DNA of 64,000 bases from Isochrysis galbana (GCA_018136815.1 CM030936.1:5245774-5309773), one strand, 5' to 3'; shown: positions 21,102-32,960, counted from the stretch's first letter. Notes: generated by a model from the letters alone, not told the origin. Numbers and translations: made by a program.

Positions 21102-24100
21102 TTAGATGCCGAACGGTAGAAAGTTGAACTCGTATTTGCCGCGGTGGGTAGTGAAAGCGGTGATATGTTTGTGCGATTCTTTGATCGGGATGCCCCAAAA
21201 ACCAGAGGCTAAATCGAGAGTACATACGAAGAGAGAACTGAGCGGCCCTTGGCCGGACGCTAGCCTATCAATAGCCTCTACAATGAGGGGTAGAGGGCTA
21301 TCCTCGACGCGTAGCTTGGCGTTAGTGTCGCGGTAGTCCACGCAGAATCGAACGGAGCCATCTTTCTTGCTGACCAGGACTACTCGGGAAGCCCAAGCCG
21401 AATTTGACTTGCGAATAATGCCGGCGGCTTCCATCTTGGCTACCTCCTCTTCTATGATGAGCTCGCCTGCGCGACCCACTCTAGACGGAGCATGCCGGTG
21501 AGGAACAGCGCCGGGGTTGAGTGGCAACTCCACCTCGAGAACGTGCGTATGGTTTGGAGCCCCCGGGTGCAACGCGAAAGCTTTGATGCGCCGGGCCAAG
21601 AGTTGGCGTACTTCTTCTCGTTGATCGTCGGAAAGAAGCCGGTCCGGATCGATGGTGGCTGAGTCGAGTAGAGCTCGTTGCTCCTCGCTCAGCGCGGTGA
21701 CAGGGTCACCATCCCCCTCGCTTCCAGTCGGAGTCCAGCCCCGGTGCAACTTGAAACGCACCTGGAGCGAAGCTATCGGATGCAGAGACGGCAGGGTCAG
21801 CGCATTGACCCCGGTGTGGACGATCGTCACCGCGATGCGGTGATCGTCCGTGGGCGTGACCACCGTGGGCATTACGAGAGGAGACGAATCGAGAGCCTCG
21901 CGATTTGGTAGGCGGTCGACCAGCATCGCGCAGTCCGAATGATCTCGGAGAGCTAGCGGAACCCTGACCCAAATGGTTGCGCGGTGGAAGGCAGGAATCG
22001 TCACCGCTTGCTCCGTGTAGAGAAGATATTCGGACGAGGTAGACGCCGGAGCTTTGGCCGCAAACTCGTCGGCAGACTCAAAGAGAGGTGTATAGAGTGG
22101 CTGCCTAGCATCAGCAGCAGCCTCACCCTCCGATCCGGCCGGGATCTCTCGTGTTGCCGTCGACCTCTCCAGAAAGTCGACAGTCAGCGGCTGACCGGGT
22201 GACATCGAGATAGCTCCGACGAAGCCGGAGTCCGCGACTGGGGGTGGCGCCGTGGAAACTCTGACTACGCATTCGGAAAGGACTCTTGAAGAGTCTTCTG
22301 AATCGCCAGAGGCAGGACGGAGGCGGAGGCTTCCCTCCGAGCTCGCGGCGTCGAGAGAAATGGTAGCGGAGTGGGCGGCCAAAAAATCGTTCCCGAGCAG
22401 AAGCATCGGGTTTCCTTCGATGACCGCGAACGAATGACGGAAGAGGCGACCGGACAAGGAGAAGACGAGGCTAGCCCGGCCCCTAGTGATGAGAGGAAGG
22501 CCGTCCGGCCCATGTAGGTTGGGGACGGTAGCGTCCGATACGCGTTCGACGCAAGCGTCTTCAGGTAGTCGATCGAGAAGAGCAGTGGTGATTACTGACG
22601 GGCCCGCTCCAGTGTCAGCCAGGGTGCTGTTCACCGTGAGGGCAACGTCCGGGAGAACGAACCCTTGCGCCGCGCGGTCGCCATCGGCACGGCAGACCAC
22701 GAGATCACGGACATAGAGGCAGTGACGAGGGTAGAGCGGCGGCGGAGTGTCCGCGATAGATTCCACCGGAAGTGAGGTTCCGGCTCCGGGTGACAGGGTG
22801 GTTGGATTGGAGGCTAGCCTGGACGGAGAAGATTCATCGACGTGGGGCACTCGCTCGATAGCGGCGGCTACCGTCTGCGGCACGAATGGTATTGAAGAGT
22901 ATGGGGATGCCTTTGCCGAACTAGAGGGGTTAGGCACGCCATCATAGCCTAGCCCTCGACGGTCCGTCGGATGCCGAGGTTGATCCATTTGGCGTGACCA
23001 TTCCTTCTCCAGGGACTTCTGCAAGTCTGTCTTCGGAAGCTTCGACAACTCGGAAAAACCGGCCGCACTGAGGCCTCTAGCGGCAGCCCCATCGCAATAC
23101 AGTGCCCGTGGAGTATCCTCTCCTTCGGCGGCGTCGGAGGGCTTGGTCTCGAGGGTCTGCATGCTCCGGTGTTCTGGCATCTCGGGCGTGTCATCTTCTC
23201 CCGAGTCCAGCCCAACATCCCCGTTTTCAAGTGGCCTTTCGGCTACGACCGAACCGGTCGGTTCGGCCACTCCTTCGTCGCCAGCCGTGAAGGAGGCGCT
23301 CGGAGATAGTGCATTGATGCCTTGAGAGCCCAGTCGAGACAAGATGGAAGGTTCCGACGGCTCCGCAGCTGCCGCTTGCTCAGCGATTTCTTGGGCGATG
23401 GAAGGCGTGACATCCTGCCACCGATGGACCCCCGAAATTACATCACGATCGAAGACCTGCCACTTGCTGCGGCGCTTCTTCACCGTGTTTGGAGGGCCTG
23501 GCGTTGTAGAGCGGTCCCTTATGGGCCACTCCCACGGCGTGAAGCAGTCCACTTCCGCCACGGTCCCGTCTTGCGATGCGTTGGTTTCCGAGTCCTTCTG
23601 ATGAAGCAGGCGAGACGCATCGGCAACGGGGCCCGCGTCTGAGATCACGACAACCGAATCAGACACTGGCGAACCGCTGGGAGGCGTGAGGTGAGAGCTA
23701 GAAGCTGCTTCGCCTCTCCCCTCCATGAAGCGAGCCAGAGCCGTCCTCGGCTCAGCCAGTTCGAAGCCGGTCGAGCAGAGCGAAGGGCGTTCTCTCAAGC
23801 TGGCAGCAGCTTGGGAAATTGCCCAGTCCACCGTGAAGTCGAGCGAACGCGACGCCTTGGCTTCGCGCGCATAACGGCGCAGGACCGGCATCCACTGGGC
23901 CGCCATTGCACCGGCAATGCCTACATAGGTGCGGCTGCGAAGGGCGCCACGGTGGGGCGACGGCGATAGATCCGCCATAGCGGATAGACGTCCCTCGACA
24001 ATCTTCGAAGGATGCAAGGACGGGAGTGAAGCCGTCAGGTACAGGCCAGTTGCTTTTTGATGGCCCGTGCCGTGCTGCCACGGCTGCACAAACTGCCGCG

Positions 24101-25484
24101 GTCGCAACCCCCCGACTAAGGCGGAGGCTTCCGCGTGCATTCGAGGATTTTCGACGGCAACGAAAGGCGCGTCGGCGCTTGCCATGGCGAGGAAGACTCT
24201 AGCGGCGGATTCGAGAGCCTGGCGTCGTCCCGGCTCCCGATCGAGCCACTGGCAACTCACCGCCGACAAATACGTGCACGGCGGATGCGCGACCACGAGG
24301 TCCCAACCGAGGTTTTGAATGTGAAGAGCATCTCCGCAGAAGTGGGGAATGTAGTCGATCTCCGACGGTCGTAGATCGCACGTCGCGACGTGCGCTCCGG
24401 CGAGTAGGAACATCGAAGACACGACCCCGCTAGCTTCACCGACGACTAGAACGCGGGGTGAAGGAATCCCCTCGGCCGCGTCGAGCGTCACGGCGTCGTG
24501 GATCGCCGCTAACTCAGCGCAAAGCTCGTCAAAATGCGTCGGCAACACGGCAGAGGGTGATGAATGAGTGCTCGCGTCCGGCCGCCGCAAGGCTAGAGCA
24601 GCTTCGGCGAGATGGCGGGGCAAGATGACGAAGGAACCGCTAGCCCGGGCACGGGAGGCGGCTAACATTTGGAGCTCGCGCGTAGGGGCGCGGGCAGCTT
24701 CCGTAGACTTGGCGGCCGAGGAACAACCAACCACGGCGATCCGGTGGATGGCCTCGGCAGTAGAATTCAGGGGGAGGGGGTCGTCGCCCTGAAGTTTCGG
24801 TGGGCTAGACCTGAAGGGGGTTGGCCCCGGCGGGCGATCCCTGGAACGGGGACCCTCCGGAGAGCCGAGAGAAAGAGGAGACGCCGGCGTCCGCGTGGGG
24901 CGCGACGAGAGATCGTAATCGACGGCCACTGCGTCTCCCGAGTCTGGGGTGGCCACGGCGTGAGCGCGGAAAGCCGCAGCTCCCTTGGAACCTTCAACTT
25001 CATTGACTCCGGAAGCCGACCCTTCCGGGTCGGGAACCAGGTCGGAAACGAGAACAGGTGCAACTTCGAGACGAGAGAATGAACACGATGACGGAGAAAT
25101 ATAACGAACCGGGGAGAGAGGTGAGGAGGAGGCACTAGTCTCCGCCTCCACTGCACGAGAACCTACGGTAGACAACGACAATTTGTCCGCAGAGCGGCTC
25201 CGGCTATGGCCCTTGGGAGAGAGGTCTCCAGAGGGGTCCCGCCGGGAAAGAGCAGAAACAGGTAAAGCAGCAACGACGTTTTCGGACGCGGCAGCGGCCA
25301 CGTCGGACCTATCCATAGAACCTAGAGCAGAAGATGATACCGAGTCGACAGCCCTCGAGGGCTTCACAACCGATTGTTTACGAAACGAAGAGACCGAAGA
25401 CGCGTCGGATCCACCTAGCCCACCCCCTTGGGCAGGGCCGTCGGGGGTGAATCCAGGGATGAAGATGCGTCGAAAGACCTAGGA
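21102..25484 (-). pseudogene. Ty3/gypsy pol N-terminal part: cytosine methyltransferase-like domain, protease, RT fingers
   Basis: Open frame entered from ~25484 with no nearby ATG, as expected for a frameshifted or polyprotein pol. Counting from 25367, residues ~303-500 (24461-23868) resemble phage-type C5-cytosine DNA methyltransferases. Motifs are an AdoMet-site-like RVLVVGEASGVVSSMFLLAG followed by CDLRPSE, the catalytic WDLVVAHPPCTYLS, VAVENPRMH, and QPWQHGTGHQKATGLYLTAS. Residues ~910-1000 are a retropepsin (TLADTGAGPSVI, later LLLGNDFL). Residues ~1296-1421 are the reverse-transcriptase fingers (VLVSKKDGSVRFCVDYRDTN, FNFLPFG). Long Ser/Pro-rich linkers lie between. The methyltransferase part has the Pro-Pro-Cys nucleophile, so it could have been active. 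The stop at 21102 is the only break in this part. Confidence 0.85.
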
Positions 25485-25903
25485 GAATTAGAAGAAACCG
25501 AAGACAGCATAGTATCCGTAGAAACAGACTCCAAGAGGGGCAGCGAGCGAGAATCAGCCCCTAACATCCTAATAGCGTGCGAAGTAATAGAAGAACTTGT
25601 AGACGTACACGAATTTCGGAGAGTCGGGTCGCGACGATCTCCGGGGCAAACCTGTTTCCAGGAGCCCGGGTCAAGTGTCGACTCCGGCTTCCGAGATAGC
25701 CGTTCGGCGGGGGCTTCAGCCGGCGAGGCGGCTCCCACCGTCGAGGACTGAATAGAGCTAGAGACAGGGGGAGAATCGCCGCGTTGACAGCTCTTCTCCC
25801 CAAGCGGCGTAGGGATCGGATCGGGATGGTGGTGGTGGCGTTCGGGCCCACCGCCCGCGATGTTCTCCGCCAGGGTTTGAAGGACGGGGACCCCGCCGGA
25901 CCC

Positions 25904-28846
25904 CTACTGAGGCTTAACCCGGACCATCGAGCGAAGAAGCTTATGAATGTGCTCGTCCGATCCACACTCTCCGCAGCCAGCCTCACACAGAAAGCGAATA
26001 TATGGCTGACAGATGACGGGGTTGTGAGCACCGTCTCCCGTGCCATATTTCCAGGCTTCGCTGGCTGGAGTGCCAGGAGGAGCGTGAGGTCGGAAAGCGC
26101 AGAAGGCACAGCCGTTTTCGTTCGTCCATTCGGTGATTCCCCTATTGATATCGTCCGTCCGTGGAGTTTCCATTGAATTATCGGCCGGTCGGCACTTTGC
26201 TAGCGCCGCCGAGACCCTTGGGTGCTTGGCATAGCCTGCTACGGCCCAGAAGCGGGCTCGGGCCCGATTCCAAAGCTCGGGCGTCCACCGGGATACGCCC
26301 AAATCAGGCGGTAGCCCTTGGCCGTTCGCCGGCGGATCGCAGCGACGGCTGGGCGGCCGAGACGAGCCTCCCTTTCGACCGGGTGGATCGGTTAGTATAG
26401 CCGGCAACGGTGAGTTGGAGTGGTAACTTGCCGGCGGTGCAGCAGCCCGATAATCAGGCTTCGAAGCAGGCGAGTGTCCCTGTCCGCGAAGAGCTTCAGC
26501 CACGGTGGCTTGGACGGCTGCCTGCACGGCGGCGACCATGTCCGTGGTCGAAGCGGTCTTCTGGGACGAGGATGTCTCGTTCTTTGCCTCGCCTGAGGCC
26601 TTAGTGCGTACGCTAGCCGCGGTTTGCTTCGTCGAGGTGCGGGATTGATGACGCTTCACCCGGGCCTGCTCGTAAGGGCTGAGGTACCGTTGGCAGAGGT
26701 TGACGCACGAGAGCGCCGACCGACCTAGCTCGTGGTTCTCTACGCGGAAACGAGTCTCCGCGAGCACCTCCGCAAATTTAATCGCATTGTCGACGCCGCG
26801 CTGAGGATCAACCTTATCGTTCCGGATGATTTCTTCGAACCTCTGGTTGATCTCATGGGCCATGTTTGGATGATCCCACACGTTGGTGGAGTCAACCGCG
26901 GAATCGCCAAGCTTGCGGATGTAGGCGCGAACCAAATTCTTGCTGAGCTCACATAGATCAGCGCCGGCCTCGCGCTCCTTCATGCGGTCCCACTCCATCG
27001 ACGCCGAGTCTTTCGCGAAACCATCGGCCCCGTTTGCGAAGGTCCCGTCGCATTTGCGAAGAAGGACGTCAGCAGCGAGGACAGGATTGAGAGCGAGGGC
27101 GCGGTCCTCCACTAGATCGAGGAGGAAGGCGAAGATGCGAGAATTGCCGCTGGAATTGGCTCCGGCTGCCGCGAGGAGGGAGGTAAATATTTCGCGATGA
27201 TCGCAGCCGAGCGCTAGTGCCCGCTCCAACGGCTTGATGAGAGTTAGCCGAAATTCGTTCCAGGCTGTCGCCGCGGTTTGAACGTTATCGGAGGCGAGGG
27301 CCTTTGGGAAGCGGAGCTCCGAAAGCTCTTTGCCCATCCTGACCTGATGGTGAAGGGTTTGCTCGGCTGAGAAGCGGCTACGCACCCATTTGAGCAAGTG
27401 GTCCTCCTCCATGAAAATTCGGCAATGCCAAACGTTGCCCGCCAGGGAGAGGTTGCTCTTCAAAATGGTGTGGATGAGCTCATGCTCGTCGGAGTCGCGG
27501 TAAAGGGCGGCCAGATCGCGTGAGGGCAGGGCGAGGAGATTTTTCCACTCGCTTACAACTGCCTCTCGCTCATCCATCCCCACCGCAAGGCAGGGGTCGC
27601 GAGGGTGGCGGAACGGCACCACCGGGGTCGGGCCCCGGTAAGGGCTCTGATCCTGGCGGCGGGATTCCGATTTGGAGGTCGGGTACGCCGACCGTGGAAC
27701 CCTAGTAGCCGGAGAGGCGTGGCCCTTTTGGTCTAGGGCAGGAGGCTCGTCCATGGATGGTTCCTTCTGAGCCGGCCTAGCAGAATCCGCAGCCGCCTCG
27801 GTCCGATCCATGGACGGACTTGAAGTGGGCTCTTGGCGGGCTTGGAGTAGCTGAGTCAGGGCTTTGAACCCTGCTTCAACTTGATCCCGGAGAAGCCCCT
27901 CCCTCGCCTCTGCCGCGGCAAGGGATGACTGTAGGCGCTCCACAGCCCCTTTTAGGGTGTTGGTCTGCGCTTGAAGCCTTGCCATTTCCGCATCCTGACG
28001 CGCCGCGGCCGTCTCGATCGGGGTGATCTCTTGATCAAAGACCCCTTTTGATGACGGCGGGGCATAGTCCCGGTAAGCGGGGCTTCGGAAGCTGATCCCC
28101 TCCCCTTCACCGACCTCAGACTCATCATCTCGAAGGTGAGGAGGGGGGTCAAACTGAATCAGAGGGAGGGGACCCTCCTCCACCTCATTGGCCAACTCAG
28201 CGACGCTGAAGTTGGCCTCATGCGGGAGAGGGTCATGCTCCACCATGGCCCGCTGTGATTGCACCCGGTGGGTGCCGAAGGAAGCGGACAAATCCTCGCC
28301 ATCCGCCACGAGCTGATCGGAGCCAGTCGTGGAGATAGCAGCCGGGGTGATGGGTGCCATTGGTGTAGCCTCAGAAGCCGTGGGATCACTCGGACATCCC
28401 ACGGGAGCAAAAGCTGCAGCGGGCAGAGAAGGTTCCCTGAGGGGTTCCTCCTCTGCGGCCGAGGACGCAAGCTTCGATTTCGTGCTTGTCGAGTCGAGCG
28501 GAGCCGGAGGGCTCTGAGCCACTCCGTCGCGAGCAGCACCGGCGGCTAGCGCGGCGCTTTGGCCCTCCTCCCCACCGGGAGTCGGGTGAATGAAATTCTG
28601 GACTGGGTCGGGCAACCCCATTTGGGTGTCTGGACGGGGAACGAACGGCGAACGAAGGGCTGTGGGGCGGCGAGGCGCTCCTAGCGGCCCTAGTGTGTTG
28701 GGTTTTAAGAGATTGTTAGACCTACAAAGAACTCTTCCCTCAGGGAGGGAGCCTAGGCTGCTAGAGTGCAGCGACGCAGCGAACAACGACGGACAAAGAG
28801 CCTGAGAACAACAGGATACACCGACCCACGAACACACCGGAATCAT
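25904..28846 (-). CDS. Ty3/gypsy Gag polyprotein with a Cys/His-rich C-terminus
   Basis: Intact 980-codon frame from an ATG at 28846; a second ATG at 28621 is also possible. The N-terminal ~290 residues are acidic and Ser/Pro-rich. Residues ~290-350 form a coiled coil (ARLQAQTNTLKGAVERLQSS). Residues ~430-760 have the helical composition of a Ty3-type capsid (VSEWKNLLALPSRDLAALYR and similar). The last ~80 residues are unusual: instead of a single CX2CX4HX4C knuckle there is CAFCAFRPH, then ICQPYIRFLCEAGCGECGSD and EHIH, giving a dense Cys/His cluster. It is probably nucleic-acid binding, but the fold is unknown. The stop at 25904 is followed by a ~420-bp stretch before the pol frame opens, so frameshifting or mutation lies between. 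Confidence 0.7.
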   Translation of the reverse strand: MIPVCSWVGVSCCSQALCPSLFAASLHSSSLGSLPEGRVLCRSNNLLKPNTLGPLGAPRRPTALRSPFVPRPDTQMGLPDPVQNFIHPTPGGEEGQSAALAAGAARDGVAQSPPAPLDSTSTKSKLASSAAEEEPLREPSLPAAAFAPVGCPSDPTASEATPMAPITPAAISTTGSDQLVADGEDLSASFGTHRVQSQRAMVEHDPLPHEANFSVAELANEVEEGPLPLIQFDPPPHLRDDESEVGEGEGISFRSPAYRDYAPPSSKGVFDQEITPIETAAARQDAEMARLQAQTNTLKGAVERLQSSLAAAEAREGLLRDQVEAGFKALTQLLQARQEPTSSPSMDRTEAAADSARPAQKEPSMDEPPALDQKGHASPATRVPRSAYPTSKSESRRQDQSPYRGPTPVVPFRHPRDPCLAVGMDEREAVVSEWKNLLALPSRDLAALYRDSDEHELIHTILKSNLSLAGNVWHCRIFMEEDHLLKWVRSRFSAEQTLHHQVRMGKELSELRFPKALASDNVQTAATAWNEFRLTLIKPLERALALGCDHREIFTSLLAAAGANSSGNSRIFAFLLDLVEDRALALNPVLAADVLLRKCDGTFANGADGFAKDSASMEWDRMKEREAGADLCELSKNLVRAYIRKLGDSAVDSTNVWDHPNMAHEINQRFEEIIRNDKVDPQRGVDNAIKFAEVLAETRFRVENHELGRSALSCVNLCQRYLSPYEQARVKRHQSRTSTKQTAASVRTKASGEAKNETSSSQKTASTTDMVAAVQAAVQATVAEALRGQGHSPASKPDYRAAAPPASYHSNSPLPAILTDPPGRKGGSSRPPSRRCDPPANGQGLPPDLGVSRWTPELWNRARARFWAVAGYAKHPRVSAALAKCRPADNSMETPRTDDINRGITEWTNENGCAFCAFRPHAPPGTPASEAWKYGTGDGAHNPVICQPYIRFLCEAGCGECGSDEHIHKLLRSMVRVKPQ

Positions 28847-29799
28847 TCACCCAAACCAAGCAAATTATCAAGCAACCGCGACCCCAAATCACCGATAACT
28901 CAAACACGTCGCGAGAGACGGAGAGAGAGAGCGAGAGAGAGAGAGACTCCGCAGCGACGGCCGGAGCGTGTCTCCATTGTAACTTCCCACGTAGCGGAGA
29001 GTCCGAAGGGGAGCGTCATGTCGCGCGACCACGGCGATCACTTTGGATACAGATCGCAACGAGATGTCTTCACGACCGAATAAATCTTGCCGTTGAGCGT
29101 GAACCTTCTAGACGCTTCTAACGAACAACCCTGAGTAGCAACCAAGGGGAAGAAACACCAAAGGGGCCAAGGCTTGCATGTAACTTGCATCAAGGGGAAA
29201 GATTCCCTCACCAAGGAAGCGAACCTACACCGGTCTCCAAGGGGAGATGGCAAATTAAACCTCAAATCTCGAGCGGCTAGAGCAACCGACTCGCTCGCCA
29301 AAACCTTGACCGAGAAGAAAGAAGCAAGGACCTACAAGCCAAGGGTAGCGGACCTAGGGAATGTGAGAGGAAATTTCCGAACGCCAACGCCAAACGCCGG
29401 AAGGCAACGAAACCCTAACCAGGCCAAGCAGAACCTACGAAGAACAGGCCTGGACGACAACGAAAGTGAGCAGGTCCCAAGAAAGAACCGGAACCCAACA
29501 AGAAACGACAAGCCTTGCAAGAAGCTAAACAAGCCTTCACAAGGTAACCTGAGAGCCTGAGACAAGCGCGCAGCGAGTGACAGGCGACCTGGCTCCTTTG
29601 GGTCAAGATTACCCGAAAGGAGGAAACCTGGAATCTAGACCTGACAGACAGGCTAGAAGGAACGAAACGAGAACTCGAATTCTAGATCGCTAGGGACGAA
29701 CCCTACCAACCTAGAAGTACCTGAGCTTCACCGTGTGGCCGCACGGCGAAGGACCTGGAAACAAGAGCCTGGAAATCGCATCATCTAGGATGAATGCGA
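28847..29799 (-). repeat. Probable 5' LTR and leader of the Ty3/gypsy element
   Basis: No reading frame of note. On the minus strand the segment starts near 29799 with TGTCGCATTC, then a short hairpin (gcattcatcctagatgatgc), and runs through CT-rich leader DNA to the gag ATG. TG at the edge fits an LTR start, and the LTR fragments at 41357 and 30516 also begin TGTCGCAT. Without the 3' LTR the internal border and primer-binding site cannot be fixed; I did not find a clear tRNA-complementary site. Confidence 0.5.
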
Positions 29800-29979
29800 C
29801 AAAACCCCCTTTCGGGTAAAAACAACGCAGGGAGGTGGGGGGGCACTCGCAAATAGGAGCCCAGAAACGCTAATCTCTCCTCGCCTAAGCGAGTGGCCGC
29901 GGCGAGCCGCGGCCCTTCCCTCCTGGCTCTGGCGCCCCCGTCTTCTCTTACCCAAACGGGGCGAGAAGACACGTAAATA

Positions 29980-30471
29980 AACGCCGGAGGGGAGAGCCGC
30001 CACTCCCCCCTCCCCTCCCTCTTCCCTTTTCCTCCTCTCTTCCCTGCGGCGGGGGCCCATGGCGCGCGCCTGTGGCCCCTCTTCAGGTCCCCAGGAGGCC
30101 AGCAGGGGCCTGGGAGCGCAGCTCAGGGGGCAGGTGAGGTTGGGGCATGGCCCTGGCCCCTGGCCCCTCCTGCCTCTCCATCGCTGGCTCTCGAGCCCCT
30201 GCCAGTCGACTGGAGCTGGCTGGGGGCTCCTGATCAGGGGGGCCCAGGGGGAGGAGGGGTTGGTCAGAGGGATTGGCTGGCCACGACAGGCTAGGGCGTG
30301 CGATTCAGGCATGCCTGTGGGGAGAGGAATGGGTCAGCAGGGCAGTGTGCTCCTGGCAAGCCATCAGGCATGCGCCAGGAGAGTGGGTGGTTCCTCCCCC
30401 ATGGCGGGGGAGGAGTGGAGAGAGGGGGGGGGGCTCGTGCCCCGCCATGGGTGAACTAAGTATAAACTTAG
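29980..30471 (+). mobile_element. Diverged retroposon copy B
   Basis: The 3' two thirds match the 760-bp family: ggcaagccatcaggcatg, ggtggttcctcccccatgg, then gaactaagtataaacttag. The 5' part is different and has its own AT-containing start, so B is a diverged subfamily member. Possible short duplications (aacaac near 29821-29826 and 30472-30477) flank it, too short to be sure. On its right it adjoins the LTR-like fragment at 30476-30516. Confidence 0.65.
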
Positions 30472-30475
30472 TTGA

Positions 30476-30516
30476 ACAACTTCTAAAACAAAAAGGTTGA
30501 TCGCGGATGCGACAGG
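30476..30516 (-). repeat. LTR-start fragment shared with 41319-41357
   Basis: The plus-strand string caacttctaaaacaaaaagg followed by t-gatcgcggatgcgaca is nearly identical to 41319-41356. Read on the minus strand it begins TGTCGCATCC, like an LTR start. It is wedged between retroposon B and a broken retroposon copy H. Confidence 0.6.
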
Positions 30517-30704
30517 AAAGGGCCCGGGGGAGTGGGAGTGGGGGTGTAGAACAGTGGGGCCAAACCTAGCGTCAGGTGTCAGGTTCGAAGAGCCTAACGC
30601 ACCCCGATAAGAGTGACGTCAGACCTGACGTCAGGTTACAATACTAGTAATATAGAATTTAGTAGTTATAATTCAAGTACAATGGTAGAAACTAGTTGAT
30701 ACAC

Positions 30705-31185
30705 TTACTCCTCATCTTCAGGCTCGTCCGGGATCATCTCCAAATCCCACGGAAGCACACACGACTCCCAATCAGTCATCACTTGCTGCAACACCAAATT
30801 TGTGTGAGCCCTCACAAGCCTCTCCACGGTACGATGCCCCAGCCGATTCCTTTTCTTGGAATGGATCCAATCCTCCACGGACCAAGAACGCTCACATCCG
30901 GAGGCTGAGCAGGACAACGCTAACAAACGCATCGCAGCCCAGCGCAAATGCGGCCACGGAGCCATGTAAATGTTGGCCGCCACAAAACCGGCACTCCTTC
31001 GACTTGCGCGACTTGGTGAGCGCGCTCTCCTCGTCCACAGTGGCCCATTCAAGGGCGTGTCCCTCGAGCTCCTTGATCTCGAGCTGGAGCTGGGGCGCGT
31101 TCCTTGTCTCGCTCTCCGCATCGAGGTCGACCTCCTCCTCATGCTCAAGGCCTTCGAGACCACCTGGGTAGAACACAGTGCTCAT
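30705..31185 (-). pseudogene. Short hAT transposase-derived gene, frameshifted
   Basis: Begins at an ATG at 31185 (MSTVFYPGGLEGLEHEEEVD), acidic for ~60 residues. Near 31010 the frame must shift to continue into the C-terminal hAT dimerisation region: LRWAAMRLLALSCSASGCER, then SWSVEDWIHSKKRNRLGH and an acidic tail ending PDEPEDEE. Only ~160 residues remain, so the catalytic core is absent and this is an internal-deletion product. The element could move only with a transposase supplied in trans. Confidence 0.7.
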
Positions 31186-31296
31186 GAGTGAGAGAGTAGT
31201 GGGTGGGGGAGGGGGGAGCGCGCGCTCCTGAACGGGGGGGGGGGGGGAGCACAAATAACGGTGAAGAGCAAAAGGGCGCGAGCGCCACTTCTAGAG

Positions 31297-31590
<294 letters not shown>

Positions 31591-31880
31591 CCTCATCATG
31601 ACTGCCTTGCTTAAAAGGTAGTGGGTCCACGGCCGCGTGTGCGGTGAGCAATATGAAAAGGTTTAGGTTTATTTATACTATAATTATTATAAAAGTAAAA
31701 GGATATCGCGCTCCGTGTCACCCTTACGGTCACCGTCAGGTCTCACCCACCTGACTCCTACCTGATGTACCTGACGTCAGGCCTGACGCGACTACACTGG
31801 TGTAGAACGCTTAATTAACGTGAAACGTAGTGGGTCCAGAGTCCAGAGTCACGTGCGGTGGTAAGAGAATATTATTGTTG

Positions 31881-32960
31881 CCTCCACACCATGCGGCACA
31901 CCCTCTTCTAAGAGCGTGCCCGCCCCCCCTTTCGCCCCCGCTCCTCGTCCCCTTCTCTCTCTTCCCTTCCTCCTTCCTCCCCGGTTGCCGCGCATGCGGC
32001 TCCAGCCGGGATCTCTCCCGCTTCCTCTCCTCCCATGCAACCCCAGCGGTTGCCCTTTTGTTTCCTTGGCCGGCGAGGCACGGAGTCCCGTGCGCTCGCT
32101 CCTCGCTTCGCCCCTCCGACCCCCCCCCCCCCCTTCATTAGTCTTTCCCTTGTTCCTAGAGTTTCCCGTGTTCTCTTCCCCGGCGTTCTCTTTCTCTTGT
32201 CCTTCTCTTTTGGCGCGCTCGCTCGGAAGCAGTCCTTCGTGTCCACCCCTTGTATGCTCCACCCCATCTCGCTCGCCGTCATGCCCTCTGAGCCCCCTGT
32301 CATGCCATGTAATAGGACCTTTAAGATCGCTCCCGCATCGTTGTCGCGCTCTCCCTCTCCCTCCACCCATCACATTGCCCAAGCCCAAGCACAACCACAG
32401 GTACCTCACACATCCACCAACACAGTCACGCCCTCGCCACTCCACAAACCACAATTATGAATCTTTTGTAGTAGCACCTAGCAGCAAGATCAGCGCTAGC
32501 GAGCCAACTAGAGACGCATACGCACACGTGCTCAGTTGATGTCGAGCGATGACGATGACCGCGCCGTCGAACTATGTGGCGCAATCCATCGGCACAAATG
32601 TATAGCAAGATCAGACTCACAGATGAGCGCAGATGAAGGCTCGTCGATAGCTAGTAGCGATAGGGCGTACAACGTTGTGAGATAGCTGCATGCTCGCCAT
32701 TGACTTCGAGAAAGTTGCGTGCTTGCAGTTGCCATCGGTCCTGTCGCTGCCATCGATCATTGTTATCGTGGGTGCAGCACCCGAACACCTCCAAACTCGA
32801 TGACACGTTGCTAATACCCCACGATTACGCTCCTGTAGACTGCAAGTGCGAATGTGTCCGGCGTCAGCCTCAGCAAGCGCTCAAACCGCCTCGCGAGTAT
32901 CCCCCCTTTCTTCCGCAGTGACAATTTCGACCGACGTCACGATGGCCAAACTGACCCTCG
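31881..32960. other. Pyrimidine-rich, gene-poor stretch
   Basis: 31900-32450 is C/T-rich on the plus strand and open in several frames because of composition; I do not accept any of these as genes. A 48-codon frame at 32539 begins MSSDDDDRAVELC and could be a small first exon on the plus strand, but no continuation was found. 32690-32880 shows nothing. Confidence 0.45.

Larger units (their letters stand above)
18401..29799 (-). mobile_element. Ty3/gypsy chromovirus-type retrotransposon carrying a DNA methyltransferase-like domain
   Basis: Minus-strand element of at least 11.4 kb. Order of coding parts: LTR/leader (~28847-29799), gag (25904-28846), then a pol region with a methyltransferase-like domain, protease, reverse transcriptase, RNase H, integrase and chromodomain (25484-18401). 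Integrase downstream of RT/RNase H plus a terminal chromodomain places it with Ty3/gypsy chromoviruses. It is defective as sequenced: an in-frame stop at 21102-21104 splits the reverse transcriptase, the integrase is frameshifted near 19120-19200, and the 3' end is lost in the assembly gap. A related integrase-chromodomain fragment occurs at 59790-60835. Confidence 0.9.

Noticed and set aside
26161-28550. Open plus-strand frames across gag
   Set aside because: They are short and lie antisense to the intact 980-codon gag frame.
31849-32454. Overlapping long frames on both strands
   Set aside because: C/T-biased DNA keeps several frames open; no domain, and the peptides are Arg/Gly or Ser/Pro rich.
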